NCBI RefSeq assembly: GCF_900156865.1
Contig: NZ_LT732529.1
Span: forward strand, 390,300-454,299
Direction of reading: 5' to 3'
DNA length: 64,000 nt
From: Litchfieldia sinesaloumensis
Lineage (GTDB): Bacteria > Bacillota > Bacilli > Bacillales > Bacillaceae_L
Of the stretch, positions 46,350-55,734 are shown piece by piece. The notes below the pieces were generated by a model that made no database searches, was not told the DNA's origin, and worked only from the letters and a program-made list of their open reading frames with translations. The first letter of the stretch is position 1; each line of letters starts with the position of its first letter. The position numbers and the translations under genes were made by a program.

Positions 46350-47582
46350 ATGCAGAAAAAAGAGAAATGGGGCGTGCTTTCACTTGCATCTATCCCATTA
46401 GTCATGACCTTGGGAAATTCTATGCTAATTCCCGTTTTACCAATGATGGAAAAAGAAATCGGTATCACACCATTTCAATCAAGTTTAATTATTACTATAT
46501 ATTCAATTGTAGCTATTATCCTAATCCCGATTGCTGGCTTTCTTTCAGATCGAATTGGAAGGAAAAAGGTAATTATCCCAAGTTTAATTATTGCTGGTAT
46601 CGGTGGACTAATTGCTGGCCTAGCTTCCTGGCTATTTGAAAGTCCATATTTGTTAATTCTAGTTGGGAGACTTCTACAGGGAGTTGGGGCTGCTGGTGCT
46701 TCCCCAATTGTTTTACCATTAGTTGGTGATATGTGTAAGACTGAGAAGGATGTGAATACAGGACTTGGCTTAATTGAAACCTCGAATACATTTGGAAAGG
46801 TACTAAGTCCAATATTAGGTGCAGTACTTGCAGCTTTGATTTGGTATATGCCTTTTTTTGCTTTCCCTGTTTTTTGTTTAATTTCAATCCTTCTCATTCA
46901 ATTTATGGTCCAAGCACCTAAAAAAAATGATGTAGATACATCTAGCTTTTCATTTTTTCTAAAGAAAGTCATGCGAACTCTTAAGGAAGAAGGGCGCTGG
47001 TTGATTTGTATTTTCATCGTTGGCACAATATGTATGTATATTCTCTTTGGTATGCTCTTCTTCTTGTCATCTATTTTAGAAGACAAGTATGGAATTGATG
47101 GGATTATTAAGGGGTTAATCCTCGCTATACCACTTGGTGCACTATGTCTAGCATCTTTTATTACAGGAAAGAAACTTGACGATGACAAAAATAAAATCAA
47201 GTGGATTATTTTCTTCGGATTTTTAGTCACAACGGCAGCTGTTTTTGCAATCTGTTACACGGAAAATTTATATGTCTTTCTCGTTGGTCTAGTGTTTACT
47301 GGTATTGGAATTGGAGTAGCGCTCCCAAGCTTGGATGCTCTCATCACAAATGGAATAGAAAAAGACGAAAGAGGCACGATTACTTCAATTTATAGTAGTG
47401 CCAGATTCATCGGTGTTGCTGTTGGACCACCTGTTTTTGCAATTTTAATGAAGATTTCACATGATATATTGTTTTTCTCGGTTGCTGGGATTTCAGCAAT
47501 TGCAACCATTCTTGTGTTATTTTTCATTAAGCCGCCAAAACGAGTACGAACTGATTCTTTATTCCAAAAGGTAAAGAGGTAG
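46350..47582 (+). CDS. MFS drug/metabolite exporter
   Basis: A 410-residue major facilitator with twelve predicted helices. The loop 2-3 motif GFLSDRIGRKKVI identifies the DHA1 group of proton antiporters, and the motif C-like stretch LGLIETSNTFGKVLSPILGA in helix 5 is characteristic of exporters. AAAGGAGATAGGAG precedes the ATG. Substrate unknown. The amino-acid permease remnant follows after 6 bp, so they may have formed an operon. Confidence 0.88.
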   Translation: MQKKEKWGVLSLASIPLVMTLGNSMLIPVLPMMEKEIGITPFQSSLIITIYSIVAIILIPIAGFLSDRIGRKKVIIPSLIIAGIGGLIAGLASWLFESPYLLILVGRLLQGVGAAGASPIVLPLVGDMCKTEKDVNTGLGLIETSNTFGKVLSPILGAVLAALIWYMPFFAFPVFCLISILLIQFMVQAPKKNDVDTSSFSFFLKKVMRTLKEEGRWLICIFIVGTICMYILFGMLFFLSSILEDKYGIDGIIKGLILAIPLGALCLASFITGKKLDDDKNKIKWIIFFGFLVTTAAVFAICYTENLYVFLVGLVFTGIGIGVALPSLDALITNGIEKDERGTITSIYSSARFIGVAVGPPVFAILMKISHDILFFSVAGISAIATILVLFFIKPPKRVRTDSLFQKVKR

Positions 47583-47588
47583 AGACAT

Positions 47589-48931
47589 ATGGCAAAGGAA
47601 AAAGAGAAAAAAATAAAGTGGTGGCAGCTTTCCCTTTTTGGGGTAGGATGTACAATCGGTACAGGTTTTTTTCTAGGGTCCAGTATTGCAATCCGCACAG
47701 CGGGCCCTTCTGTACTGATTCTATTTGTAATTGCTGCAATAGTGACCTACTTTGTATATGATGGTTAGCTAAACTAACTGCGAAGAAGCCTGAAAAAGGT
47801 GCGTTTCGTACGTATGCAAAACAAGCATTTGGAAAATGGGCGGGCTTTAGCATAGGCTGGATTTATTGGAGTGCAGAAATGCTAATCATGGGGAGTCAAT
47901 TGACTGCCTTATCGATATTTACAAAGTTTTGGTTCCCAGGTATTCCTTTATGGGTCTTTGCAGCTATCTATGGTGTGTTAGGACTAGCAGTATTGTTAAT
48001 TGGTACGAGTGGAATCAATAAATTAGAGAATGTATTTGCGCTTATCAAAATCTCCGCAATCCTGATGTTCATCGTGATTGCAGCCTTAGCCGTAACAGGT
48101 GCTATTGATGGAACTCGCGACCCTCAATTACCAACTGAATATTTCCCTAAAGGTATATTGGGTCTTTGGTCCGCTTTACTTTTTGCCTTTTATGCCTTTG
48201 GTGGAATTGAAGTAATGGGGTTAATGGCAACTCAACTTAAGGACAAAAACGATGCTCCTAAGGCTGGGAAGGTCATGCTTTTACTGCTGACGATTATCTA
48301 TTTAGGATCTATTGGACTTGCTGTAATGCTTGTATCGTGGAATGTTTTTACTGGTGAAGAAAGTACATTTGTTGTTGCCTTAGATAACTACAATATCCCA
48401 TTGGTAGCTGATATTTTTAATGGTGCACTCATAATTGGTGGTTTCTCTACCATGGTTGCTGCACTTTATGGTGTTACCAGTATTTTAGTTAACTTATCCG
48501 AAGATGGTGATGCCCCAAAGGTATTTTCAAAAAAAGGAAAACTAAAAGTACCCTTACCGGCATTTATTTTAACCTCATCTGGACTGTTAGCATCAATTAT
48601 TTTTTCATTGCTCATGCCTGACAGCATTTACGAATATATAACAACCGGAGCAGGTCTAATGCTCTTATACAATTGGCTCTTTATCCTATTGTCTGCAAAC
48701 CGACTATTAAAGCCTGGATTCGTCGGGAAGATGAAATACTACCTTGGTGTATTATTTATTCTATTAGCGGTTAGTGGAACTTTATTTAGTAAAGAAATTC
48801 GTCCAGGCTTCTTTATTAGTCTAGGATTTGTATTGATCATCGGTATCTTTGCTTTCTTTAAAAACAGAGGTGGGAAAAAGAAAGATGTCATGAGTATGGG
48901 TTCATTGTTTGAAAAGCTTGAAAAGCCTTAA
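47589..48931 (+). pseudogene. APC-family amino-acid permease with a frameshift
   Basis: From ATG 47589 the frame reads a typical permease start (KIKWWQLSLFGVGCTIGTGF) and stops at TAG 47766 after 59 codons. The following sequence continues the same protein in another frame from TTA 47765 (LAKLTAKKPEKGAFRTYAKQ and onward) to TAA 48931. One base is missing at about 47762-47764. Restored, the protein would have about 447 residues and twelve helices with the consensus GTG motif in helix 1. No ribosome site precedes the internal starts, so the gene is probably inactive, or the sequence has an error. Substrate unknown. Confidence 0.85.
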
Positions 48932-49557
48932 TGACTAAGCAATAGGGCTATACCCTGAATACCAAAGTATATCCCAAAGCCAATCAGTGAGAGACCAGAA
49001 ATAATTGATATGAGTGCTAACAAACGAGATGTTAAAATTTTTCGGAATCCACTTGAAATAGTGGCCATTGTGACATCCCAAAGTAACAATCCACAAAATA
49101 TGGCAGCACTATAAATAATGAGCTCACTATTGGTTGAAGTAGATGCTGTTTTCGCTAATACTGAGCCGTAGATGCCAAGCCAAAATAGAATCGTTAGCGG
49201 GTTTGTAATGGACATGATAAAGCCAGAAAGAAATGCTTTATAGGTTGGCTCTTGATTTCTGGCTTTTTGTAGATTGACTTTCCCGGCACCGAATAGGCTC
49301 TCAATGCCTGTGTAAAGCAATACGAAACAGCCAAATAGCCATAGGAAAGTCTGGATAAATGGGGTATTTATAAAAGATACAAGACCTAAATAGACGACTA
49401 ACATATACACCCCGTCAGCAACGACTGCACCTACACCTACAAGCCAGGCATGAAGAAATCCATATTTAATCCCTCTATCTAATTGTGCTGCATTTACAGG
49501 ACCAATTGGTGCTGCAAGACTGAGACCTAAAAGTACATAACTGAGAAGAATACCCAT
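48928..49557 (-). CDS. LysE/RhtB-family amino-acid exporter
   Basis: A 209-residue protein with six predicted helices, starting MGILLSYVLLGLSLAAPIGP, where the PIGPVN motif and the later SGFIMSITNPLTILFWLGIY are LysE-family hallmarks. AGAGGTG precedes the ATG. It converges with the permease and overlaps it by 4 bp at the stop codons; no terminator is seen between them. Substrate (an amino acid or a related amine) is inferred from the family. Confidence 0.9.
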   Translation of the reverse strand: MGILLSYVLLGLSLAAPIGPVNAAQLDRGIKYGFLHAWLVGVGAVVADGVYMLVVYLGLVSFINTPFIQTFLWLFGCFVLLYTGIESLFGAGKVNLQKARNQEPTYKAFLSGFIMSITNPLTILFWLGIYGSVLAKTASTSTNSELIIYSAAIFCGLLLWDVTMATISSGFRKILTSRLLALISIISGLSLIGFGIYFGIQGIALLLSH

Positions 49558-49643
49558 TATAATTACACCTCTTGAAAAGACTTGTCTTAGGAATTGTATT
49601 CAAGAGGGTAGACTTGTACCACTATTTTTTTGGAGGTCGGATA

Positions 49644-49892
49644 ATGAACGAGCAATTAGACCAATTTTTACACTCTGTTGATGAAGCACTGAAAGCAGTT
49701 ATTGAGTCACAAGGGAATGTTGACCAAGAACGATTTCAGAGGGCTCAAAATATGATGTTACATGCAAAATATCTGTTACAAGAGGTGGAGAAAACAGACT
49801 TTGTTGAAGACAAGGAGTTTGTTCGTGCAAAAGAAAGGCTTCGTAATCTAGAGGAAACTCATCATGCTATTGAAGCAACAATAAAGTTTTAA
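49644..49892 (+). CDS. Small helical protein of unknown function
   Basis: An 82-residue soluble acidic protein that should be entirely alpha-helical (LDQFLHSVDEALKAVIESQG; ERFQRAQNMMLHAKYLLQEV; KERLRNLEETHHAIEATIKF). ATG 49644 follows GGAGGT at 49632-49637. The frame extends upstream to 49572 without another ribosome site. I do not recognise the family. A terminator follows, and the gene stands alone before galU. Confidence 0.7.
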   Translation: MNEQLDQFLHSVDEALKAVIESQGNVDQERFQRAQNMMLHAKYLLQEVEKTDFVEDKEFVRAKERLRNLEETHHAIEATIKF

Positions 49893-49916
49893 ACCTTTTT
49901 TCATAGACTTTTTTAC

Positions 49917-49939
49917 CCACGGAATCCCGTGGTTTTTTT
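49917..49939 (+). terminator. Terminator of the small helical protein gene
   Basis: CCACGG at 49917-49922 pairs with CCGTGG at 49927-49932, followed by seven T residues. Confidence 0.85.
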
Positions 49940-50075
49940 AGTTTTAAAACCACTAAAAATTCGACTTAGAAACAGTAAGCGTTTTCCTCAATTACCCGCC
50001 CTTTCTAAGATGGACAACTTCCTCTAAGACAACTCGTGAATAAATTGGATAATAACAGAAGGGGGGAGACAACTA

Positions 50076-50906
50076 ATGATTAAAAAGGCTATTATTCCTG
50101 CAGCTGGTTTTGGAACTAGAGGCTTACCAATGACCAAAGTACTTCCTAAAGAAATGCTCCCTATCGGAGGGCGCCCAGCTATCGATTATATCGTCGAAGA
50201 GGCGGTAAATGCAGGTATAGAGCAAATCCTGATGATCGTCTCACGTACAAAAAACTTAATTGTCGATTATTATGACAGATCCTTGGAATTAGAAGCATTT
50301 TTAGAACAGCAAAATAAACAACATCTACTCAATACATTGGAGCTTCCTAAAGTGAAAATTTATTATATGAGGCAATTCTATCCGAAGGGATTAGGGCATG
50401 CTGTCTCTTTAGCAAAGGACTTTATTGGTAATGATCCCTTTGCTATTTTATTACCGGATGAAATCTATCTATCTACCATTAAAAATCCAACAAAGGAATT
50501 AATAGACGCGTATACCCATTATGATAAAAATGTAATTGCTCTACAACAAGTTGATGAAGAACATTTAAAAAGTTATGGAGTTATTCAGGTAGAAAAAAAG
50601 GAAAAGGAACGTATCTATAAAATTTCCGATATTGTAGAAAAGCCGGAAAGTAATCCACCATCTAACCTTGCTGTAACAGGGAGATATATATTGAAACCAG
50701 ACATCTTTTCATGTTTAGAGCAAACAAAGCCAGGTGTTGGCTCTGAGGTTCAGTTGACGGATGCAATTAAACTTATGCTTCAATCTGAGCCGGCTTATGG
50801 AATAGAAGTAGCCAGTGAGCGCTTTGATATAGCAAAGGAAGCTGACTATATAAAGCTCGTGCAAAAGGTGTATACAAAGCAACAAGGTGGAGGAGGAATA
50901 CAGTGA
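50076..50906 (+). CDS. galU: UTP-glucose-1-phosphate uridylyltransferase
   Basis: Makes UDP-glucose from UTP and glucose-1-phosphate. The 276-residue protein has the nucleotide loop AAGFGTRGLPMTKVLPKEML (residues 9-28), the GGRPAIDYIVEEAV segment and FAILLPDE with the metal-binding Asp. It is a GtaB/GalU homologue, slightly divergent in the first loop. AAGGGGGGAGA precedes the ATG. It is directly followed and overlapped by UDP-glucose dehydrogenase, so the pair supplies UDP-glucose and UDP-glucuronate, in this setting probably for the glycosyltransferases downstream. Confidence 0.92.
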   Translation: MIKKAIIPAAGFGTRGLPMTKVLPKEMLPIGGRPAIDYIVEEAVNAGIEQILMIVSRTKNLIVDYYDRSLELEAFLEQQNKQHLLNTLELPKVKIYYMRQFYPKGLGHAVSLAKDFIGNDPFAILLPDEIYLSTIKNPTKELIDAYTHYDKNVIALQQVDEEHLKSYGVIQVEKKEKERIYKISDIVEKPESNPPSNLAVTGRYILKPDIFSCLEQTKPGVGSEVQLTDAIKLMLQSEPAYGIEVASERFDIAKEADYIKLVQKVYTKQQGGGGIQ

Positions 50907-52180
50907 ATGTCTTAGTCATTGGCACAGGATATGTCGGAACCACCACTGGCCTTGTTTTATGTGAACGAGGCCACAAGGTGATGGGGCTTGATATTGATAA
51001 GAAAAAGGTGGAGGCTTTGTCAAACGGAAGGCTTCATTTTTATGAGAAAGGTTTACCAGAACTATTAAAAGAACATCTTGGGAAGAAAAATATTTCATTT
51101 ACAACTGATGTCAAAGCAGCGATCGAACAAAATGATATCATTTTTATTTGTGTTGGAACACCTAAAAACGAAGATGGTAGTGCAGATCTGAGTGCAGTAT
51201 ACTCTGTGGCAAGAATGATTGGTACATTTATGAATCAATACAAAGTCGTGATTAATAAAAGCACCGTACCAGTTGGAACGGCGGCAAAAGTTAAAGAAAT
51301 TATTGAAAGTGTAAATGCGGATATTCCATTTGACGTTGTTTCAAACCCGGAATTTTTAAGGGAAGGATCAGCTCTTTATGATGCGCTTCATCCCGATCGG
51401 GTAGTGATTGGTGGCTCTAGTCAGAAAGCGTTTGAGATGATGAGAAGTTTATATTCCACTGAAACAGCACCGTTTATTGAAACGACTCCACAGGCAGCGG
51501 AATTAATTAAATACGCCTCCAATTCCTTTCTTGCATTAAAAATCTCTTTTATCAATCAACTTGCTAGACTATGTGACACGTTGGAAGTAGATATCGATGA
51601 AGTATCAAAAGGAATGGGTCTAGACCATCGAATTGGCCCTCATTTCCTAAAGGCAGGAATTGGATACGGTGGTTCATGCTTTCCGAAAGATGTAAGTGCA
51701 TTAATTTCAATCGCAAAAGAACAAGGAATTCGTTTATCTATCTTGGAAGAGGTAGAAGCGATTAATAAGTCGCAACCGTTTTATTTAATAAATAAATTGG
51801 AAAACGCATTAGGGGTATTGGAGAAGAAAAGGATTGCTGTGTTAGGTTTAGCCTTTAAGCCAGGTACTGATGACACGAGAGAATCACCGAGCTTGGTATT
51901 AATTGATGAACTGATTAAAAAGGGATGTTCATTAAAGGTACACGACCCAATCGTTACAGTCACAGACCAACGTGTGGAGCAGTGTACAGATGTAATCGGA
52001 ACCGTTTCAGATACTGATGCAGTCGTATTAGTAACTGACTGGGGAGAGTATACACAATTTGATTGGGGAAAAGTGTTCGAAGTAGTCAAACAGCCTTATG
52101 TGTTAGATGGAAGGAACGTGTTAAACAAACAAGAACTTGAGAATCTGGGATTTCATTACCAAGGTATTGCAAAACCATAA
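50903..52180 (+). CDS. UDP-glucose 6-dehydrogenase
   Basis: Oxidises UDP-glucose to UDP-glucuronate with two NAD. The 425-residue protein has the Rossmann motif GTGYVGTTTGLVLCERGH (residues 7-24), the central VSNPEFLREGSA stretch with the catalytic Glu, and the nucleophile Cys259 in GYGGSCFPKD. GTG 50903 overlaps the galU stop (GTGA), and GGTGGAGGAGG is the ribosome site. It belongs to the TuaD/Ugd group. Confidence 0.93.
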   Translation: MNVLVIGTGYVGTTTGLVLCERGHKVMGLDIDKKKVEALSNGRLHFYEKGLPELLKEHLGKKNISFTTDVKAAIEQNDIIFICVGTPKNEDGSADLSAVYSVARMIGTFMNQYKVVINKSTVPVGTAAKVKEIIESVNADIPFDVVSNPEFLREGSALYDALHPDRVVIGGSSQKAFEMMRSLYSTETAPFIETTPQAAELIKYASNSFLALKISFINQLARLCDTLEVDIDEVSKGMGLDHRIGPHFLKAGIGYGGSCFPKDVSALISIAKEQGIRLSILEEVEAINKSQPFYLINKLENALGVLEKKRIAVLGLAFKPGTDDTRESPSLVLIDELIKKGCSLKVHDPIVTVTDQRVEQCTDVIGTVSDTDAVVLVTDWGEYTQFDWGKVFEVVKQPYVLDGRNVLNKQELENLGFHYQGIAKP

Positions 52181-52189
52181 CTGTGAAAT

Positions 52190-52226
52190 TGGTCATCATG
52201 AAAATAAAGTGATGGCCATATTTTAT
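52190..52226 (+). terminator. Terminator of galU-ugd
   Basis: TGGTCATCA at 52190-52198 pairs with TGATGGCCA at 52210-52218 (one G-T pair), followed by TATTTTATT. Confidence 0.75.
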
Positions 52227-52274
52227 TATTAAGAAAAATATTTATTGTAGTTCCGCCGGAAAGGAGGAATTTCT

Positions 52275-52622
52275 TTGTCTGTATTTGAATTCATTTTACT
52301 CTGCTTAGCTAGCTTTCGGCTAACGAGGCTCTTGGTATTTGATAAAATTACTGAATTTATTCGTAGTCCCTTTCATGAGGTAATTGAAGAGGAACTCCCG
52401 GATGGAACAGTTGAGGAATACATCCAGCTTAAAGGCACTGGTTTAAGAAGATGGATAGGTGTACTGTTAAGTTGCTATTGGTGCACAGGTATCTGGTCGA
52501 CGGCTTTTCTGTATCTTATATACGAATTTTATCTGCCCTTGGCTGAACCACTTATTGTTATCTTTGCTATTGCGGGTCTTGCTGCGATTATCGAAACCTG
52601 CGTGACAAAACTATTAAATTAG
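52275..52622 (+). CDS. DUF1360 family membrane protein, YjcA-like
   Basis: A 115-residue protein with the DUF1360 hallmarks: SFRLTRLLVFDKITEFIRSP at the N-terminus and LLSCYWCTGIWSTAF, in which the Cys-x2-Cys pair and Trp are conserved. Three hydrophobic segments are predicted. B. subtilis YjcA of this family is a sporulation protein encoded near the coat gene cluster just after fabI, so the location is also comparable. TTG 52275 is the start, with AAGGAGG at 52261-52267. Confidence 0.85.
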   Translation: MSVFEFILLCLASFRLTRLLVFDKITEFIRSPFHEVIEEELPDGTVEEYIQLKGTGLRRWIGVLLSCYWCTGIWSTAFLYLIYEFYLPLAEPLIVIFAIAGLAAIIETCVTKLLN

Positions 52623-52677
52623 TATATTTGTTTAGTAGGTAAAATACACATTTTCCCAAAAATACACTCCTGTCCAT

Positions 52678-52705
52678 ACAGAATATAGACTTATTCCATA
52701 TAGTA
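52678..52705 (+). promoter_or_regulatory. Sigma-K-type promoter
   Basis: ACA at 52678-52680, 16-bp spacer, CATATAGTA at 52697-52705 (CATANNNTA). It precedes the gene at 52735 by 30 bp. Confidence 0.65.
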
Positions 52706-52734
52706 TGAATTAGGAACAGTAAAGAGGTGAGAAT

Positions 52735-52983
52735 ATGGGGAAAAGTGGACCATCCAAAAACAATGATAGACAATTCCAATCAGATCGCTCAAACCAAGAA
52801 GGTTCAAATCAGGCCGAAGAACGCCATAATAGAGAAAACCTATTGAGTGTGAATGCACCGGGTGGTGTTTCTATTCAAGTCTTGGGTATGGATATAAAAA
52901 TGAGTGACCTGGATATTAAAATTGGCCCTGACGCAAACATTAGCGATATTCAAAGTATCTTCGACCAATTAAGAAGGCAATAA
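52735..52983 (+). CDS. Small spore-locus protein with Gln/Asn/Ser-rich N-terminus
   Basis: An 82-residue protein of two parts. Residues 1-38 are strongly hydrophilic (SKNNDRQFQSDRSNQEGSNQ). Residues 42-82 form a compact segment with repeated beta-like strands (GGVSIQVLGMDIKMSDLDIK) ending in an amphipathic helix. AGAGGTGAG precedes the ATG. A sigma-K-type promoter lies 30 bp upstream and a strong terminator follows, so it is a monocistronic late sporulation gene by inference. The family is not recognised. Confidence 0.7.
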   Translation: MGKSGPSKNNDRQFQSDRSNQEGSNQAEERHNRENLLSVNAPGGVSIQVLGMDIKMSDLDIKIGPDANISDIQSIFDQLRRQ

Positions 52984-53013
52984 CTATTCTAGTAAATAGC
53001 CCTAATATCAGAT

Positions 53014-53052
53014 AAAAAAACGAAAGTATCAATTGATACTTTCGTTTTTTTG
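53014..53052. terminator. Perfect palindromic terminator
   Basis: AACGAAAGTATCAA at 53019-53032 pairs with the adjacent 53033-53046 with no spacer, and is flanked by an A-run and a T-run, so it may act in both directions. Confidence 0.88.
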
Positions 53053-53157
53053 CTTATTAAATAATTCTTTTGCCCTTTTTGTCTCAAGAATGGACAAACA
53101 CACTTCCACTTCTTTCACAAACGTATAACTTATAGTACTGATTGGGAGGTGATAAGT

Positions 53158-53418
53158 ATGGGAAAAAAGGACAAAGATAAAGAAAAAGAGAAGGACAAGT
53201 CAAAAAAGTATAATGAAATTCGGGCTATTGTAAGAGAAGAATTAGAAAAAATGTTACGAAATCTTTCCGTTCATGTTCAATTAAATGTTAATCCTCAAAC
53301 TGAAGAAGAACAAAATGCAGCCTTCGCCGAGGAAACCAAAGACCAACAACCAACTGAAGTCCTCGCTGAAGTTAAACCTGAAGATAAAGCTGAATCCCCT
53401 CCACAAGAAAGTTCATAG
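53158..53418 (+). CDS. Small highly charged protein
   Basis: An 86-residue low-complexity protein. Residues 1-20 are alternating Lys/Asp/Glu (KKDKDKEKEKDKSKKYNE), residues 20-45 form a helix (IRAIVREELEKMLRNLSVHV) and the C-terminal part is rich in Glu, Gln and Pro. ATG 53158 follows GGGAGGTGAT. A weak TATAACTTA at 53124 resembles a sigma-K -10. Adjacent to other spore-locus genes. Not recognised; a structural or interaction role is a guess. Confidence 0.65.
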   Translation: MGKKDKDKEKEKDKSKKYNEIRAIVREELEKMLRNLSVHVQLNVNPQTEEEQNAAFAEETKDQQPTEVLAEVKPEDKAESPPQESS

Positions 53419-53513
53419 ATTTTTAATGAAAAAGGCTGCTTTCAAGTTAAATAGCAGTCTTTTTCATTAAAGAAAATATAGAAAAATTGGTTTTTCTAAT
53501 CAATCTGTCCTAC

Positions 53514-53540
53514 ACAAGAAAAAAACACGGGAATACTATA
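53514..53540 (+). promoter_or_regulatory. Possible sigma-K-type promoter
   Basis: ACA at 53514-53516, 15-bp spacer, AATACTATA at 53532-53540, one mismatch (first A for C) from CATANNNTA. It lies 84 bp before the kinase-like gene. Confidence 0.4.
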
Positions 53541-53623
53541 GATTGATAGTCTTTTACAAATAAAGATTTGTAATTACATTTATATGTAAATAAATCGTAA
53601 AAATGTTGTGAGGTGAAATTGAA

Positions 53624-54589
53624 TTGAACAAACAAGTGAATGTAGATTGTAAGGAAATAGAAAAATATGTAGAAGGAATTACTGTTCAAGCACATGAAGA
53701 TACTGAAGTGACAGTACTAAATAATAACACATCACTTAGAATGATTGGAAAAGGTGTACATGGGGCCGTATTCCAAGTTAATGAAGATGTTTGTATAAAA
53801 ATATATGGTGAAGAAGATGTTTGTGCCCGTGAGCACTATGCCTTAAGTCTCGGTCAACATACAAATCTATTTCCAAAAATATTTTGCAGTGGTCCAAAAT
53901 ATATTGCCATGGAAATGGTTTATGGGATTGACTTGCGTGAATATCTACAATCCCAGCCTTTAACAAAGACCCTTTCTGCTAAGCTTATAGATCTATTAAC
54001 AACCTATAAACGTATTGGCCTTGAAAGAATTGACCATCATAAACGTCATATCTTTGTTCAGGATGACGGGAATCTAAAGGTCTTGGATGTAGGTACAACT
54101 GTATGGAGAAATCGTGTCTATCCTTATCCTCGAAAACTACTAAATAGCCTAGGAAAGCAATATCAAGAAATGTTCTTAGAGCATGTAAAAGAAATGGCTC
54201 CCGCACTTTATGAAGAGTGGCAGAAATATATCGAAATGGAAAAGTATGCGACAGCATTGCATGAAAAGTACTTTGCTCAAGAGGATGTAAATCTAAAGAA
54301 ACTCAAAAAAGAAGAAAAGATTTTACGAACAGGAGACAGCGAATGGGATTCGAAAATCGAGGATCTCGTACGAAAAGTTCACAAAGAACAATGGATTAAA
54401 GCTCTTACCGCTCAAGGGGTAGATATTGAATACGTAAAGGCAAACGCAAAAGAGCTTGAACGCCAATATATCTGGGGTGATAAAAAGAACAAGAAGAACA
54501 AAAATGGAAGTCTATACTCAGATAAGGATAGTAAGAGGAAGCCGCGGGTGTTCACTTCTTCATCTAAAAAGAAACGTAAAAAGAAATAG
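53624..54589 (+). CDS. Protein-kinase-like protein with basic tail
   Basis: A 321-residue protein with an N-terminal kinase-like fold (about residues 38-165). The glycine loop is GKGVHGAVF (42-50), Lys59 sits in CIKIYG, Glu70 may be the helix-C Glu, Asp137 in RIDHHKRHIF replaces the HRD motif, and DVG at 155-157 stands for DFG. It resembles the short spore-associated kinases of Bacillus (YrzF type) rather than Hanks kinases. The last 45 residues are Lys/Ser-rich (DKKNKKNKNGSLYS and KKKRKKK). TTG 53624 is used with GAGGTG upstream. The glycosyltransferase gene follows in the same direction. Confidence 0.75.
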   Translation: MNKQVNVDCKEIEKYVEGITVQAHEDTEVTVLNNNTSLRMIGKGVHGAVFQVNEDVCIKIYGEEDVCAREHYALSLGQHTNLFPKIFCSGPKYIAMEMVYGIDLREYLQSQPLTKTLSAKLIDLLTTYKRIGLERIDHHKRHIFVQDDGNLKVLDVGTTVWRNRVYPYPRKLLNSLGKQYQEMFLEHVKEMAPALYEEWQKYIEMEKYATALHEKYFAQEDVNLKKLKKEEKILRTGDSEWDSKIEDLVRKVHKEQWIKALTAQGVDIEYVKANAKELERQYIWGDKKNKKNKNGSLYSDKDSKRKPRVFTSSSKKKRKKK

Positions 54590-54630
54590 TATTCCTAGAT
54601 ATACGAATAACAACAGAAAGGAGGCTAACC

Positions 54631-55734
54631 TTGAAGGTATTAGTGATATGGCGTTTATTGACTGTTGGTGGTGTGAATGCGGGGTGGCGAAATCGTGCCA
54701 TCTATTTTAAAAAATACGGGATTGAAACGGACTTCATGTACGTAAAGGATCTTGGCGGCATGCATATCATGGAAGATGTTGCGACTGTCTATTTAACGAA
54801 TGATAAAAATGAAATTGTAAACATCATTGAAAAAAATAAATACGATGTCATCATTATCTGTGATACGAAAAAAGGATATAAATGGGTTCGTAAGGCAAAT
54901 TACAAGGGTCCACTATTAATTGAGGCACGTACGCCCGAGATTATTAAACTAACCCGACATCTTCCAGATTTTGATGCGGTCCAACCTGACCGAATTATTG
55001 TACCCTCCCATCATCAAAAGCGCCTCGCATCAATATTAATTGATTCAAACGCACCTTACGAGGTTATTTACAACGGGATTGACACGGAGTTTTTTAAGCC
55101 ACTTCCTCCTGATGAGACTCACCTAAATAAAAATCCTATTATCCCAAAAGACAAAAAGGTCGTTGCCTATATTGGTAGATTGGATGGGCGGAAAAACTGG
55201 AAGCTCTTAATGGAAATTGCCCATCTTGTCAAAAGTGAGCGAGACGATATTGAATTTTGGATCATTGGTGGAAAGAATAGCGTACAAAAAGAAGAATTTG
55301 AGACTTATTGGAACGAGCATGGGTTAACGGATATGGTTAAGTGGTATCCAGTTATTCCTTATCAGGAAATGCCCCATATGTACTCAAAGGTTAGGCAATC
55401 GGGTGGGTGTACAATTGCTACAACGAAGGGAGAGTCATTCGGAAATACCTTTATCGAATCAATGGCTTGTGGTGTACCAGTTGTAGCTCCCGGTACCTCG
55501 TCAATCCCAGAAATTGTTGAAGAAGGTAAGACTGGCTTGCTATATATTGAAGAAAATGCAAGAGATGCAACCAAAAAAATTTACCAAATCGTAGATGCTC
55601 CAGAATATTATCAAACATTAGCAACCAATGCGAGAAAACGAGTTGTTTCACACTTCTCGATTGAAAAATGTGCAGAAAGCTATGTTAGATTACTTCATGA
55701 ATTGACTGGGGGTGACGGGCATCCAAGCAACTAA
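54631..55734 (+). CDS. GT4-family glycosyltransferase
   Basis: A 367-residue GT-B enzyme. The C-terminal lobe starts KKVVAYIGRLDGRKNWKLLM (about residue 173), and GESFGNTFIESMACGVPVVA has the E-x7-E of retaining GT4 enzymes that bind UDP-sugars. TTG 54631 is preferred because of AAAGGAGGC upstream. It overlaps the HipA-like gene by 23 bp, so the kinase-like, glycosyltransferase and HipA-like genes form one operon. The N-terminal lobe is less conserved. Acceptor unknown. Confidence 0.88.
   Translation: MKVLVIWRLLTVGGVNAGWRNRAIYFKKYGIETDFMYVKDLGGMHIMEDVATVYLTNDKNEIVNIIEKNKYDVIIICDTKKGYKWVRKANYKGPLLIEARTPEIIKLTRHLPDFDAVQPDRIIVPSHHQKRLASILIDSNAPYEVIYNGIDTEFFKPLPPDETHLNKNPIIPKDKKVVAYIGRLDGRKNWKLLMEIAHLVKSERDDIEFWIIGGKNSVQKEEFETYWNEHGLTDMVKWYPVIPYQEMPHMYSKVRQSGGCTIATTKGESFGNTFIESMACGVPVVAPGTSSIPEIVEEGKTGLLYIEENARDATKKIYQIVDAPEYYQTLATNARKRVVSHFSIEKCAESYVRLLHELTGGDGHPSN

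Noticed and set aside
46475-47230. Several minus-strand frames over the MFS gene
   Set aside because: Typical shadows of a membrane-protein gene; no start signals.
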